A DNA stretch of 37,345 nucleotides from an uncultured Agathobaculum sp. (GTDB lineage Bacteria > Bacillota > Clostridia > Oscillospirales > Butyricicoccaceae). Below the pieces are notes generated by a model that searched no databases, was not told the origin of the DNA, and saw nothing but the letters and a program-made list of their open reading frames with translations. Position 1 is the first letter of the stretch, and each line of letters starts with the position of its first letter. Position numbers and translations under genes: made by a program. Positions 23,827-32,238 of the stretch are shown piece after piece. Location of the stretch: contig CAKSVR010000019.1 in NCBI GenBank assembly GCA_934504345.1, forward strand, positions 1 through 37,345, given 5' to 3'.

Positions 23827-25050
23827 ATGCAGCTTTACGACGAACTGAAAGCGCGCGGTCTGATCGCGCAGGTAACGAACGAAGAAGAGATCAGCGAGAT
23901 GATCAACAACGGCAAGGCGACGTTCTACATCGGCTTCGACCCGACGGCGGACAGCCTGCACGTTGGTCACTTTATGGCGCTGTGCCTGATGAAGCGTATG
24001 CAGATGGCGGGCAACAAGCCCATCGCGCTCATTGGCGGCGGCACCGCCATGATCGGCGACCCGTCCGGCCGCACCGATATGCGCTCGATGATGACGGTGG
24101 AAACCATCCAGCACAACTGCGACTGCTTCAAGAAGCAGATGGAGCGCTTCATCGAGTTCGGCGAGGGCAAGGCCCGGATGGTGAACAACGCTGACTGGCT
24201 GATGAAGCTCAACTACATCGACTTCATCCGCGACATCGGCTCGTGCTTCTCGGTCAACAATATGCTCCGCGCCGAGTGCTTCAAGCAGCGCATGGAAAAG
24301 GGCCTGAGCTTCCTCGAGTTCAACTATATGCCCATGCAGTCCTACGACTTCTACTACCTGTTCAAGAACTACGGCTGCAATATGCAGTTCGGCGGCAACG
24401 ACCAGTGGAGCAATATGCTGGGCGGCACCGAGCTCATCCGCCGCAAGCTGGGCAAGGATGCACACGCAATGACCATCACCCTGCTGCTCAACAGCGAGGG
24501 CAAGAAGATGGGCAAGACCGCCTCCGGTGCGGTATGGCTCGACCCGAACAAGACCTCGCCCTACGATTTCTTCCAGTACTGGCGCAACGTGGACGATGCG
24601 GACGTCCTCAAGTGCATCCGTATGCTGACGTTCCTGCCGCTCGAGCAGATCGAGGAGATGGACAAGTGGGAGGGCGCACAGCTTAACAAGGCCAAGGAGA
24701 TCCTCGCTTACGAGCTGACCGCGCTGGTACACGGCAAGGAAGAGGCCGAAAAGGCACAGACCGCAGCCAAGGAGATCTTCGTTTCCGGCGGCGCGGCGGC
24801 CAATATGCCGACCACGACCCTGACCGATGCGGATTTCACCGACGGCCAGATCGGCGTGCTGACACTGCTCGTCAAGTGCGGCCTTGCAGCCTCCAACGGT
24901 GAGGCGCGCAAGCTGGTTCAGGGCGGCGGCGTTTCGCTGGGCGGCGAAAAGGTCGCGGACTTCAAGCAGCAGCTTGCGAAGGACTTCTTTAACGAGGAGT
25001 GCATGATCAAGAAGGGCAAAAAGACCTTCCACAAGGCAGTTCTCAAGTAA
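23827..25050 (+). CDS. tyrS: Tyrosyl-tRNA synthetase
   Basis: Charges tRNA-Tyr. It has 407 residues, a class I synthetase. The HIGH motif is HVGH within FDPTADSLHVGHFMALCLM. The KMSKS loop is read as KKMGKT in the catalytic domain. The C-terminal S4 domain begins near residue 345 (AASNGEARKLVQGGGVSL). AGGAG lies before the ATG. Unlike many Firmicutes tyrS genes no T-box leader fits in the 99 bases upstream, so control by uncharged tRNA is not evident here. Confidence 0.96.
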   Translation: MQLYDELKARGLIAQVTNEEEISEMINNGKATFYIGFDPTADSLHVGHFMALCLMKRMQMAGNKPIALIGGGTAMIGDPSGRTDMRSMMTVETIQHNCDCFKKQMERFIEFGEGKARMVNNADWLMKLNYIDFIRDIGSCFSVNNMLRAECFKQRMEKGLSFLEFNYMPMQSYDFYYLFKNYGCNMQFGGNDQWSNMLGGTELIRRKLGKDAHAMTITLLLNSEGKKMGKTASGAVWLDPNKTSPYDFFQYWRNVDDADVLKCIRMLTFLPLEQIEEMDKWEGAQLNKAKEILAYELTALVHGKEEAEKAQTAAKEIFVSGGAAANMPTTTLTDADFTDGQIGVLTLLVKCGLAASNGEARKLVQGGGVSLGGEKVADFKQQLAKDFFNEECMIKKGKKTFHKAVLK

Positions 25051-25071
25051 AATCCCGTTAATGGCGCAAAG

Positions 25072-25102
25072 AAGCGGCGTGAACACAAGGTTCACGCCGC
25101 TT
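25072..25102. terminator. Bidirectional terminator between tyrS and the AEC transporter
   Basis: A perfect 13-bp stem, AAGCGGCGTGAAC / GTTCACGCCGCTT, with a 5-base loop sits between convergent genes. It has TTTT on the plus side and a short T run on the minus side. Confidence 0.88.
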
Positions 25103-25119
25103 TTGTCGTGCTGGAGGCT

Positions 25120-26034
25120 TCAGGAAAGAAGCTGTTCGGCAAACAGCATCACGAGCGGGAGCGTCGCCACGGACAGGATGGTGGACAGGCAGACGTAGGA
25201 CACCGCCTGCCGGTAATCCTGGTCGAACTTCTGCGCGAAGATGGCCGTGCTGCTGGCGACCGGAGTCGCTGCCGCGATGAGCGTGATCAGCGTGATCTCG
25301 CCGCGCGCGAACGGGAACAGCAGGAACACGAGCACGGTCACTGCCGGAACGGCCAGCAGGCGCAGTGCGGAAACCGCATACAGCCTTGCGCTGGCGAACA
25401 AGTCGCGCAGGCGCACCTTGGAGAGGTAATAGCCGAGAATGATCATCGCAAGGGCGGTATTTGCATCCGCGATATAGCCGATGGTGCCGGTAACGACCGA
25501 GGGCAGTGCCGGCTGGAACACGAACAGTGCGATGCCCGCGACCATCGAGATAAATACCGGGTTGACGAACACCATTTTCAGATTGATGGTTTCCTTTTTG
25601 CCTGATATAATAACAATGCCGTAGGTCCACTGGAGCAGATTCGCCAGCGTGCTGTACGACACAACGTAGAACGCCGCCTCCGGGCCGAACACGGCCGTCA
25701 CGAGCGGGATGCCGATGAAGCCGGCGTTGCCGAACGCAATGGCGAAGTTCTCGATGCGGTGCCGCGTGCCGCAGGTGAGGTACGCCACCGCAATGGAGGC
25801 CGCGAACGCGATCACTGCGATAACAGCCGAAATGCCCATGGCGCGCAGCTTGTCCATGCTGAACTCGGACATATAGCTTCGCAGGATAACGCACGGGATG
25901 ACGGCGTACAGCAGCACATTGGACAGGTCGCGGCTGCCCTGTTCGGTTATCATGCCGCGGCGGGAGAGGAGCAGACCGAGCAGCATCAAAAGGAACATGA
26001 TGACGGTCTGCTGGAGCAGAATTTGAGTGATCAT
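25120..26034 (-). CDS. AEC (auxin efflux carrier) family transporter
   Basis: A 304-residue integral membrane protein with about ten hydrophobic helices, in the AEC family of bacterial carriers for malate, lactate or related organic acids. Visible family features are LMLLGLLLSRRGMITEQGSRDLSN with LLYAVIPCVIL in the first helices, a central AFGNAGFIGIPLVTAVFG segment, and the C-terminal PVASSTAIFAQKF. It is divergent from a LysR gene, with 43 bases between start codons, a layout that usually means the regulator controls the transporter. The substrate cannot be read from the sequence. Confidence 0.88.
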   Translation of the reverse strand: MITQILLQQTVIMFLLMLLGLLLSRRGMITEQGSRDLSNVLLYAVIPCVILRSYMSEFSMDKLRAMGISAVIAVIAFAASIAVAYLTCGTRHRIENFAIAFGNAGFIGIPLVTAVFGPEAAFYVVSYSTLANLLQWTYGIVIISGKKETINLKMVFVNPVFISMVAGIALFVFQPALPSVVTGTIGYIADANTALAMIILGYYLSKVRLRDLFASARLYAVSALRLLAVPAVTVLVFLLFPFARGEITLITLIAAATPVASSTAIFAQKFDQDYRQAVSYVCLSTILSVATLPLVMLFAEQLLS

Positions 26035-26077
26035 AAATGAAATTTTCCTGTACTTTCAATAGAATGGAGGGAACGCG

Positions 26078-26932
26078 ATGGAATTGTATCAGCTGCGGCA
26101 GTTTGCCGCCGTTGCCAAATACGAAAACATGACACGCGCCGCACAGAGCCTGAACGTGGCACAGCCCGCTGTATCCAAGACCATACGGAATCTGGAGAGC
26201 GAGCTGGGTGCTGCGCTGTTCGAGCGCACGGGCAAGGGACTGCGCCGCACCGAGCAGGGTGACATCCTGCTGCAATATGCGGAGCGCATTCTGGAGGCCG
26301 AACGCGATGCGCGGAACGAAATTGAGGAGAGTATGCACCGCACGGGCGGGCTGTGCATCTGCGCGCTGTCGTGCGTGGAGCGCCTGAGCGACATACTGGC
26401 GGGGTTCTCCGCCGAGTACGGCAATCTGGACTGGCGCATCAGCAGTACGCCCGAGGGCAGCGACCTGCTGCTCGACTGTGCGGTTTCGCGGGACGAGCTG
26501 CCCGCCGGAGCGGTTCTGCTGTTTGACGAGGAGATGTGCGTGGCTGTGCCCGAGGGACACCGGCTGGCCGGACGGGAGAGCGTGTCGCTCTCCGAGCTGG
26601 CGGACGACCCGTTCATCGCACTGAGCAATTCGCAGTCGTTTCAGCAGATCTCCGAGCACATCTTCCGGCAGGCCGGTATGGAGATGCACGCCGCTATCGA
26701 GTGCGACAGCGCGGCCCTGCAGATCCGGCTGCTGTCGTGCGGGATGGGCGCGGCGCTCGTGGCCTCGGGCGAGTGGCGGCAGGTCTGCGAGGATGCAGGC
26801 GTGCGCCTGCTGCACATCACGGATGCACCGTGCCGCCGCTATATCTATGTGCAGACACTCAGCCGATTCCGGACACAGAGCATCCGCGCATTTACGGCGT
26901 ATTTGCAGCGGTATTTCTTGCAGATGGCGTGA
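26078..26932 (+). CDS. LysR-family transcriptional regulator
   Basis: A 284-residue regulator. The N-terminal winged helix-turn-helix (about residues 1-60) is typical: MELYQLRQFAAVAKYENMTR, then AAQSLNVAQPAVSKTIRNLE and LGAALFERTGKGLRRTEQG. A linker helix and an effector-binding domain (about 90-280) follow. GGAGGG lies 6 bases before the ATG. It probably regulates the divergent AEC transporter and itself; the effector is unknown. A bidirectional terminator follows downstream. Confidence 0.92.
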   Translation: MELYQLRQFAAVAKYENMTRAAQSLNVAQPAVSKTIRNLESELGAALFERTGKGLRRTEQGDILLQYAERILEAERDARNEIEESMHRTGGLCICALSCVERLSDILAGFSAEYGNLDWRISSTPEGSDLLLDCAVSRDELPAGAVLLFDEEMCVAVPEGHRLAGRESVSLSELADDPFIALSNSQSFQQISEHIFRQAGMEMHAAIECDSAALQIRLLSCGMGAALVASGEWRQVCEDAGVRLLHITDAPCRRYIYVQTLSRFRTQSIRAFTAYLQRYFLQMA

Positions 26933-27017
26933 ACAGACTGAAAAACTGCTTTGTGAGCGGAAAAACAGATATTTCGCGCGTAAGCGCGCATTTCATAGAA
27001 TTTGCTGTGCAAATTCC

Positions 27018-27048
27018 AAAAAAGTCAGGGCGTGTACCTGACTTTTTT
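27018..27048. terminator. Bidirectional terminator between the LysR gene and the dehydrogenase
   Basis: A perfect 12-bp inverted repeat, AAAAAAGTCAGG / CCTGACTTTTTT, with a 7-base loop. T runs flank it on both strands. It ends the convergent LysR (plus) and hydroxyacid dehydrogenase (minus) transcripts. Confidence 0.93.
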
Positions 27049-27101
27049 GACTTTGAGAGGGAGAAAGTTTCGACCATCGGGAGGAACTTTCGGACGACTT
27101 T

Positions 27102-27153
27102 GGAACGGCCTGCGGTCCGTTCCTCTTGTCGGCGGAACCGTGGTTCCGCGACA
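27102..27153. other. Two hairpins directly after the hydroxyacid dehydrogenase gene
   Basis: GGAACGG / CCGTTCC (27102-27123) and an interrupted stem TGTCG-CGGAACC / GGTTCCG-CGACA type pairing (27127-27153) lie against the stop codon of the minus-strand dehydrogenase. Neither has a T run. They may protect the 3' end or be repeat remnants. Confidence 0.45.
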
Positions 27154-27154
27154 G

Positions 27155-28159
27155 TTATGCGGCGTGTACCTCCAGCGGCACCTTTTCGCCCAGCTCGAAC
27201 TGGTGCAGGCTCTCGAGCGAGCACTGTACCATATCGAACACCGCCTGATCGGTGAAGAACGCAACGTGCGGCGTGACGATGGTGTTCTGGAACGACTTCA
27301 GGATAATGTAATCGTGGTTGGTGACACGGCTGTTGTAGTTGTGATCGACACGGATCACATCGTCCTCGCCCTCGAAGCAGTCCACACCGACCGAGCCGAT
27401 GCGGCCGGATTCGATGCCGTTGATGAGCGCACGGGTGTCGATGAGCGCGCCGCGCGCACAGTTGATGATGACAACGCCGGGCTTCATCTGCTGGATGGCC
27501 TCTGCGCCTATCATGTGATAGGTGCTGTCATTGAGGAACGTGTGCAGCGTGATGACATCCGACTGGGCATACAGCGATTCGAGCGAAACGTACTCCACGC
27601 CCATCTGCTGCATCTCCTCAGACGGATACGGGTCGTGCGCGATGATGCGGCAGCCGAAGCCGGACAGGTTGCGGATAACGGCCTTGCCGATGCGGCCGGT
27701 GCCGATAACGCCGACAGTCAGGTTCTGCATCTCCATGCCGCGCGCCGCGCCGGAAGCGCCGAGCGAATAGTCCGCCGTGTGCGAGCGGAACATGATGTAG
27801 CCCGCCTTGCGAATGCACATCAGCATGAGCATGACCGTATAGTTGGAAACCGCATACGGCGAGTAGCCCGCGTGCGATACACGCAGACCGAGGCGCTTTG
27901 TAGCCTCGAGGTCTACATTGTCAAAGCCGATGGTACGCAGCGATACATAGCGCACACCGTTCTCGGCCAGCTTTTCCAGCACCGGCGCGGACAGGTCGCA
28001 GGTGCCGACACAGGAAACGCCGGTGCAGCCGCGGGTCAGATGCACGTTTTTGAGCGAAAGGTTCTCTTTCTGAAGGGTGAGATCCATGTTCAGCGACTTG
28101 CTGAAGTGATCGAAGAACGCGCGTTCGTCCGGACGGGCGTTGAATGCCATAACTTTCAT
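27155..28159 (-). CDS. D-2-hydroxyacid dehydrogenase (D-lactate dehydrogenase family)
   Basis: A 334-residue NAD-dependent enzyme reducing 2-oxoacids to D-2-hydroxyacids. The catalytic triad is visible: Arg in NCARGALID, Glu in CFEGEDDV and His in VTPHVAFFTD. The Rossmann motif is GVIGTGRIGKAVIRNLSGFG, with an acidic AHDPYP after beta-2 favouring NAD over NADP. The start MKVMAFNARPDE at 28159 has AAGGAGT upstream; a longer frame exists but lacks this match. It lies 5 bases after the aminotransferase gene, so the pair may convert an amino acid via its 2-oxoacid to a hydroxyacid. The substrate (pyruvate, aromatic or branched oxoacid) is not decided by the sequence. Confidence 0.9.
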   Translation of the reverse strand: MKVMAFNARPDERAFFDHFSKSLNMDLTLQKENLSLKNVHLTRGCTGVSCVGTCDLSAPVLEKLAENGVRYVSLRTIGFDNVDLEATKRLGLRVSHAGYSPYAVSNYTVMLMLMCIRKAGYIMFRSHTADYSLGASGAARGMEMQNLTVGVIGTGRIGKAVIRNLSGFGCRIIAHDPYPSEEMQQMGVEYVSLESLYAQSDVITLHTFLNDSTYHMIGAEAIQQMKPGVVIINCARGALIDTRALINGIESGRIGSVGVDCFEGEDDVIRVDHNYNSRVTNHDYIILKSFQNTIVTPHVAFFTDQAVFDMVQCSLESLHQFELGEKVPLEVHAA

Positions 28160-28164
28160 TTTGA

Positions 28165-29358
28165 TTACTCCTTGATCCATTCGTGAGTGAGTTTGCCGAG
28201 GATTTCGATGCCTTTGACGATCTGCTCGTCTGTCGGGGTAGAATAGTTGAGGCGGAATGCGTTCGACACCTGCTTTTCGTCTGCAAGGAACGCCGAGCCG
28301 GGCACGCACAGCACGCCGCGGCTGATGGCCTCGCGGACGAACGGCTGGGAATCCATGCCGTCCGGCAGGAACGCCATGACGAACAGGCCGCCCTCCGGCT
28401 GCGGGAATGTGACCGCCGGATGGAACGTGCGGCGCATGGTGTCGAGCATCAATCCGCACTTTGCGCGGTAGACTTCGCGGGCCTTGTCCAGATGGGCGGC
28501 GAAATCGTATCTGGTCATGTACTCGTTGCAGACGTACTGGAACAGCACGTTGGAATGTACATCGGTGGTCTGCTTGGCGATGGTGAGCGGCATGGTGAGC
28601 GACTTGTCGAACACCAGAAAGCCCAGACGGAACGCCGGCGCCATCACCTTGGAGAAGCTGCCCGCGTACAGCACGCGGCCCTCGGTATCCATCGACTTGA
28701 TGGTCGGCACATCCTCGCCGGAGAAGCGCAGCTCACCGTAGGGATTGTCCTCGAGGATGGCTATGTCGTATTTGCACGCCAGCTCATACACCTTTTTGCG
28801 CTTTTCGAGCGTGGTCGTGATGCCGGACGGGTTCTGGAACGACGGGATGGTGTACAGCAGCCTGGCCTCCGGGTGCGCCTTGAGCGCGGCCTCGAGCGCC
28901 TCGATGTCCATGCCGTCCTGCTGCATCGGCACGCCGACCAGCTTCGCGCCGTAGGAGCGGAACGTGTTCAGGCAGCCGACAAACGCCGGGTCCTCGGTCA
29001 GGATGACATCGCCCTCGTTGACCAGCACCTTTGTCGTCAGGTCGGCGCACTGCTGGCCGCCGGATACGATGAACAGCTCGTTCTTCTCAAAATCAAAGCC
29101 CTGTGTGCGGGCGAGATAGGCTTTCATGGTTTCGCGCAGCGGGATATAGCCCTCGGACAGACCGTACTGCAAAACCGAAGTCGGCGCGTTCTGCATAACG
29201 TCTGCCATAATTTCGGCAATTTCAGGCACGGGAAAGGTTTCTGCGGACGGATTGCCGCCGCCGAACGAGATCATGTTCGGGTCCGCGCCGAGCTTGAACA
29301 GCTCGCGGATGGCCGAGCCGTGTACATCGCTCATTCGGTTGGAAATTTGATACTGCAT
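28165..29358 (-). CDS. PLP-dependent class I aminotransferase
   Basis: A 397-residue fold-type I aminotransferase of the LysN/2-aminoadipate-like branch. Conserved features are MISFGGGNPSAETFP near the N terminus, LQYGLSEGYIPLRETM, SGGQQCADL, and SFQNPSGIT with the cofactor-binding Asn. AILEDNPYGELRF contributes the Asp and Tyr that contact PLP. The Schiff-base Lys is in AGSFSKVMAPAFRLGF. It lacks the DNA-binding domain of MocR regulators. It is first in an operon with the hydroxyacid dehydrogenase and is preceded by a promoter and a terminator-like hairpin. Substrate unknown. Confidence 0.9.
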   Translation of the reverse strand: MQYQISNRMSDVHGSAIRELFKLGADPNMISFGGGNPSAETFPVPEIAEIMADVMQNAPTSVLQYGLSEGYIPLRETMKAYLARTQGFDFEKNELFIVSGGQQCADLTTKVLVNEGDVILTEDPAFVGCLNTFRSYGAKLVGVPMQQDGMDIEALEAALKAHPEARLLYTIPSFQNPSGITTTLEKRKKVYELACKYDIAILEDNPYGELRFSGEDVPTIKSMDTEGRVLYAGSFSKVMAPAFRLGFLVFDKSLTMPLTIAKQTTDVHSNVLFQYVCNEYMTRYDFAAHLDKAREVYRAKCGLMLDTMRRTFHPAVTFPQPEGGLFVMAFLPDGMDSQPFVREAISRGVLCVPGSAFLADEKQVSNAFRLNYSTPTDEQIVKGIEILGKLTHEWIKE

Positions 29359-29387
29359 ATCTATCGCTCCTGTTAAGATTTGGAATA

Positions 29388-29436
29388 CAAAAGAAAAAGA
29401 CGCGGAAACACTCCGTCGCCGGAGGTTTCAGCGCCT
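29388..29436 (-). terminator. Terminator-like hairpin in the leader of the aminotransferase gene
   Basis: On the minus strand a long interrupted stem (GAAACCTCCG, loop GCGA, CGGAGTGTTTC) is followed by TTTTTCTTTT. It lies between the promoter at 29451-29480 and the start codon, so it could stop transcription before the gene. Confidence 0.6.
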
Positions 29437-29450
29437 TTGCTGATGGTTCT

Positions 29451-29480
29451 ATTGTAAACCTGCACAAAGTTTTTGTCCAA
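29451..29480 (-). promoter_or_regulatory. Sigma-A promoter of the aminotransferase operon
   Basis: The minus strand reads TTGGAC (29480-29475), 18 bases, TACAAT (29456-29451). The start is expected near 29444, giving a leader of about 86 nt that contains the terminator-like hairpin. Confidence 0.6.
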
Positions 29481-29528
29481 TATCTGTTGTTTATGACGAT
29501 ATAACGCGAAAGAATACATTGCACAGCC

Positions 29529-29557
29529 TTGCAGGATGCGGGAAAACCTGCGATAAT
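29529..29557 (+). promoter_or_regulatory. Sigma-A promoter of the GTPase-Rae1 fusion gene
   Basis: TTGCAG, a 17-base spacer and GATAAT. A GCAGG/CCTGC inverted repeat lies within the spacer. The start would be near 29564, giving a short leader. Confidence 0.5.
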
Positions 29558-29600
29558 AGTAGATATATAGAATTACTCGAAAATGAAAGCGAATCTTGCT

Positions 29601-32168
29601 ATGAAACATATCTGTATTGGCATCACGGCGCACGTTGATGCCGGAAAGACTACCCTGTCCGAGGCGATGCTGTATCAGGCGGGCGCGCTGAAAAAGCTGG
29701 GCCGCGTGGATCATCAGGATGCATTCCTCGATACGTTCGCGCTCGAGCGGGCGCGCGGCATCACGATATTCTCCAAGCAGGCGGAGTTCAGCCTGCCGCA
29801 CACCGAGGTGACACTGCTCGACACGCCGGGCCATGTGGACTTTTCGGCGGAGATGGAGCGCACCTTACAGGTGCTGGACTGCGCGGTGCTGGTCATCAGC
29901 GGCACGGACGGCGTACAGGCGCACACCGAAACGCTGTGGCGGCTGCTCACGCGGCATGGCATCCCGACGTTCCTGTTCATCAACAAGATGGACCTCGACG
30001 GCGCGGACAGAGAAGCGCTGCTGGCCGAGCTCAAGGCGCGGCTGGACGGCGGCTGCGTGGATTTCACTTCGCCGGACACGATGGCGGAGGAGCTTGCCGT
30101 GTGCGACGAGCACCTGCTCGAGCAGTACCTCGAAACGGGTTCGCTGGAGGACAGCCAGATCGCAGAACTGGTCGCGCAGCGCAAAGCGTTCCCGTGCTAT
30201 TTCGGCTCGGCGCTGGGGCTGGACGGCGTGGAGGCGCTGATGGACGGTCTGGAGCGCTATCTGCCCGTGCCGGAGTACGGCGCGGATTTCGGTGCGCGCG
30301 TGTTCAAAATCGCGAGAGATGCACAGGGCAACCGCCTGTCGTACCTGAAGATCACGGGCGGATCGCTGTCCGTGCGCGAGCAGCTTTCCGGCGGCGAGGA
30401 CGGCGGCTGGCAGGAAAAGGTCAGCGGCATCCGCATCTACTCCGGCGAGAAATTCCGCACCGCCGAGCGGGTGGAGAGCGGCATGGTCTGCGCCGTGACA
30501 GGGCTCACGCATACCCGTCCGGGCATGGGCCTCGGCGCGGAGGCCGGCGCACTGCCGCCGGTGCTCGAGCCCGTGCTCGGCTACCGCGTGTGCCTGCCGG
30601 ACGGCTGCGATGCCCATATCATGCTGCGGAATCTGCGCCAGCTCGAGGAGGAGGACCCGCAGCTGCGTGTGGTCTGGAACGAACGCTCGGGCGAGATCCA
30701 TTTGCAGCTCATGGGCGAGGTGCAGCTCGAGATCTTGACGAGCGTTATCGCGGAGCGCTTCGGCGTGGACGTAACGTTTGACGAGGGCAGCATCGTCTAC
30801 CGCGAAACCATCACCGAGCCGGTGGTCGGCATCGGCCATTTCGAGCCGCTGCGCCATTACGCCGAGGTGCATCTGCTCATCGAGCCGGGTGAGCGCGGCA
30901 GCGGCATCCAGCTGTCAACGGCGTGCCCGACCGATGTGCTCGACCTGAACTGGCAGCGCCTTATCCTGACCCATCTGGCGGAAAAAACGCATCTGGGTGT
31001 GCTGATCGGTGCGCCCGTTACGGATGTGCGGTTCACCATCGCGGCGGGCCGCGCCCATGTCAAGCACACCGAGGGCGGCGACTTCCGCGAGGCGACCTAC
31101 CGTGCCGTCCGCAACGGCCTGATGCGGACGGAAAGCCTGCTGCTCGAGCCGTATTACGCCTTCCGGCTAGAGCTGCCCGACGAATGTGTCGGCCGCGCCA
31201 TGACCGACATCCAGCGCATGAACGGCACGTTCGACCCGCCGGAGCAGGGAAGTCACGGCGCGGTGCTGACCGGCAAAGCGCCGGTTTCGACCATGCGGAA
31301 CTACTGGACCGAGGTCGCGGCGTACACCAAGGGCCGCGGGCGGCTGTCCTGCACGCCGGACGGCTACGCGCCCTGCCACAATGCCGAGGAAGTCATCGCG
31401 GCGGCAGGCTACGACCCGACTGCCGACGTAGAGAACACGCCGGATTCCGTGTTCTGCTCGCACGGTGCGGGCTACGTTGTCAAGTGGGATGAAGTGCCGG
31501 AGCACGCCCATGTGGACACCTCGCACCTCCTCAAAGCCGAGGAGGACGAGCCGGAGCCTGCACAGCCTGTCCGTTCGTCCGGCGCGGGCGGCGGCGACGG
31601 CTTCGGCGGAGATGCCGAGCTGCGCGCCCTGTTCGAGCGCACCTACGGCCCGGTCAGGAACCGCGGCTTCGAGGCGTTCCAGCAGAGCCGCAAAAAGGCG
31701 GCTACGCTCGAGCAGCTTTATGTCACCCGCATCCGCGAGGACGATTACCTGCTCGTGGACGGCTATAACATCATCTTCTCGTGGGACGAGCTGCACGATA
31801 TTGCCGCGCGTGATGTCAACGCCGCGCGTGAAGCGCTCGTCAACGTGCTGAGCAACTATCAGGGCGTGCGGAAATGCCACCTGATCCTCGTGTTCGATGC
31901 GTATAAGGTCAAGGGCGGCACGGGCTCGATCGAAAAACGCGGCGGCATCCATATCGTGTACACCAAGGAGGCCGAAACCGCGGATATGTACATCGAGCAG
32001 GCCTCCTACGACCTGTCGCGCAAGCACCGCGTGCGCGTAGCCACCTCGGACGGCATGGAGCAGATGATCATCCTCGGCCACGGCGCGGAGCGTATCTCGG
32101 CCACCGAGCTCAAATGGGAAGTGGCGCAGGCGGATGAGCATATCCAGTCAATTTTGAAAAATCTGTGA
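29601..32168 (+). CDS. TetM/EF-G-like translational GTPase fused to a Rae1/YacP-type NYN ribonuclease
   Basis: 855 residues from ATG 29601, whose MKHICIGITAHVDAGKTTL aligns with the first residues of TetM; an in-frame ATG at 29583 is possible, and neither has a strong ribosome site. The N-terminal two thirds (about 1-650) is a complete translational GTPase: AHVDAGKT (G1), RGIT (G2), DTPGHVDF (G3), NKMD (G4), then EF-G-like domains II-V. A linker rich in Glu, Pro and Gly (about 650-710) leads to a NYN/PIN domain (about 714-851). There LLVDGYNIIF, LVFDAYKVKGG, EAETADMYIEQ and VATSDGMEQMIILGHGA match B. subtilis Rae1 (YacP), which cuts mRNA in the ribosomal A site. The acidic catalytic positions are kept. 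Inferred role: ribosome-docked mRNA cleavage or rescue of stalled ribosomes. Tetracycline protection is possible but unproven. Confidence 0.9.
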   Translation: MKHICIGITAHVDAGKTTLSEAMLYQAGALKKLGRVDHQDAFLDTFALERARGITIFSKQAEFSLPHTEVTLLDTPGHVDFSAEMERTLQVLDCAVLVISGTDGVQAHTETLWRLLTRHGIPTFLFINKMDLDGADREALLAELKARLDGGCVDFTSPDTMAEELAVCDEHLLEQYLETGSLEDSQIAELVAQRKAFPCYFGSALGLDGVEALMDGLERYLPVPEYGADFGARVFKIARDAQGNRLSYLKITGGSLSVREQLSGGEDGGWQEKVSGIRIYSGEKFRTAERVESGMVCAVTGLTHTRPGMGLGAEAGALPPVLEPVLGYRVCLPDGCDAHIMLRNLRQLEEEDPQLRVVWNERSGEIHLQLMGEVQLEILTSVIAERFGVDVTFDEGSIVYRETITEPVVGIGHFEPLRHYAEVHLLIEPGERGSGIQLSTACPTDVLDLNWQRLILTHLAEKTHLGVLIGAPVTDVRFTIAAGRAHVKHTEGGDFREATYRAVRNGLMRTESLLLEPYYAFRLELPDECVGRAMTDIQRMNGTFDPPEQGSHGAVLTGKAPVSTMRNYWTEVAAYTKGRGRLSCTPDGYAPCHNAEEVIAAAGYDPTADVENTPDSVFCSHGAGYVVKWDEVPEHAHVDTSHLLKAEEDEPEPAQPVRSSGAGGGDGFGGDAELRALFERTYGPVRNRGFEAFQQSRKKAATLEQLYVTRIREDDYLLVDGYNIIFSWDELHDIAARDVNAAREALVNVLSNYQGVRKCHLILVFDAYKVKGGTGSIEKRGGIHIVYTKEAETADMYIEQASYDLSRKHRVRVATSDGMEQMIILGHGAERISATELKWEVAQADEHIQSILKNL

Positions 32169-32186
32169 ACGAAAAGCGGATTAGGG

Positions 32187-32215
32187 TTGAAATCATAGTA
32201 AACCTGTGGTATATT
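32187..32215 (+). promoter_or_regulatory. Sigma-A promoter of the Rrf2 regulator
   Basis: TTGAAA, a 17-base spacer and TATATT, starting 19 bases after the stop of the fusion gene. The start is expected near 32222, followed by AAGGGG and the ATG. Confidence 0.65.
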
Positions 32216-32238
32216 AGTGAAAAGGGGAATTTGCAACT

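Noticed and set aside
29601..31560. A plain acquired tetracycline-resistance gene (tetM/tetO/tetW)
   Set aside because: The base composition matches the GC-rich surroundings, there is no mobile context, the domain IV/V sequence diverges from TetM, and the protein continues into a Rae1-like domain. A resistance role is therefore not claimed.
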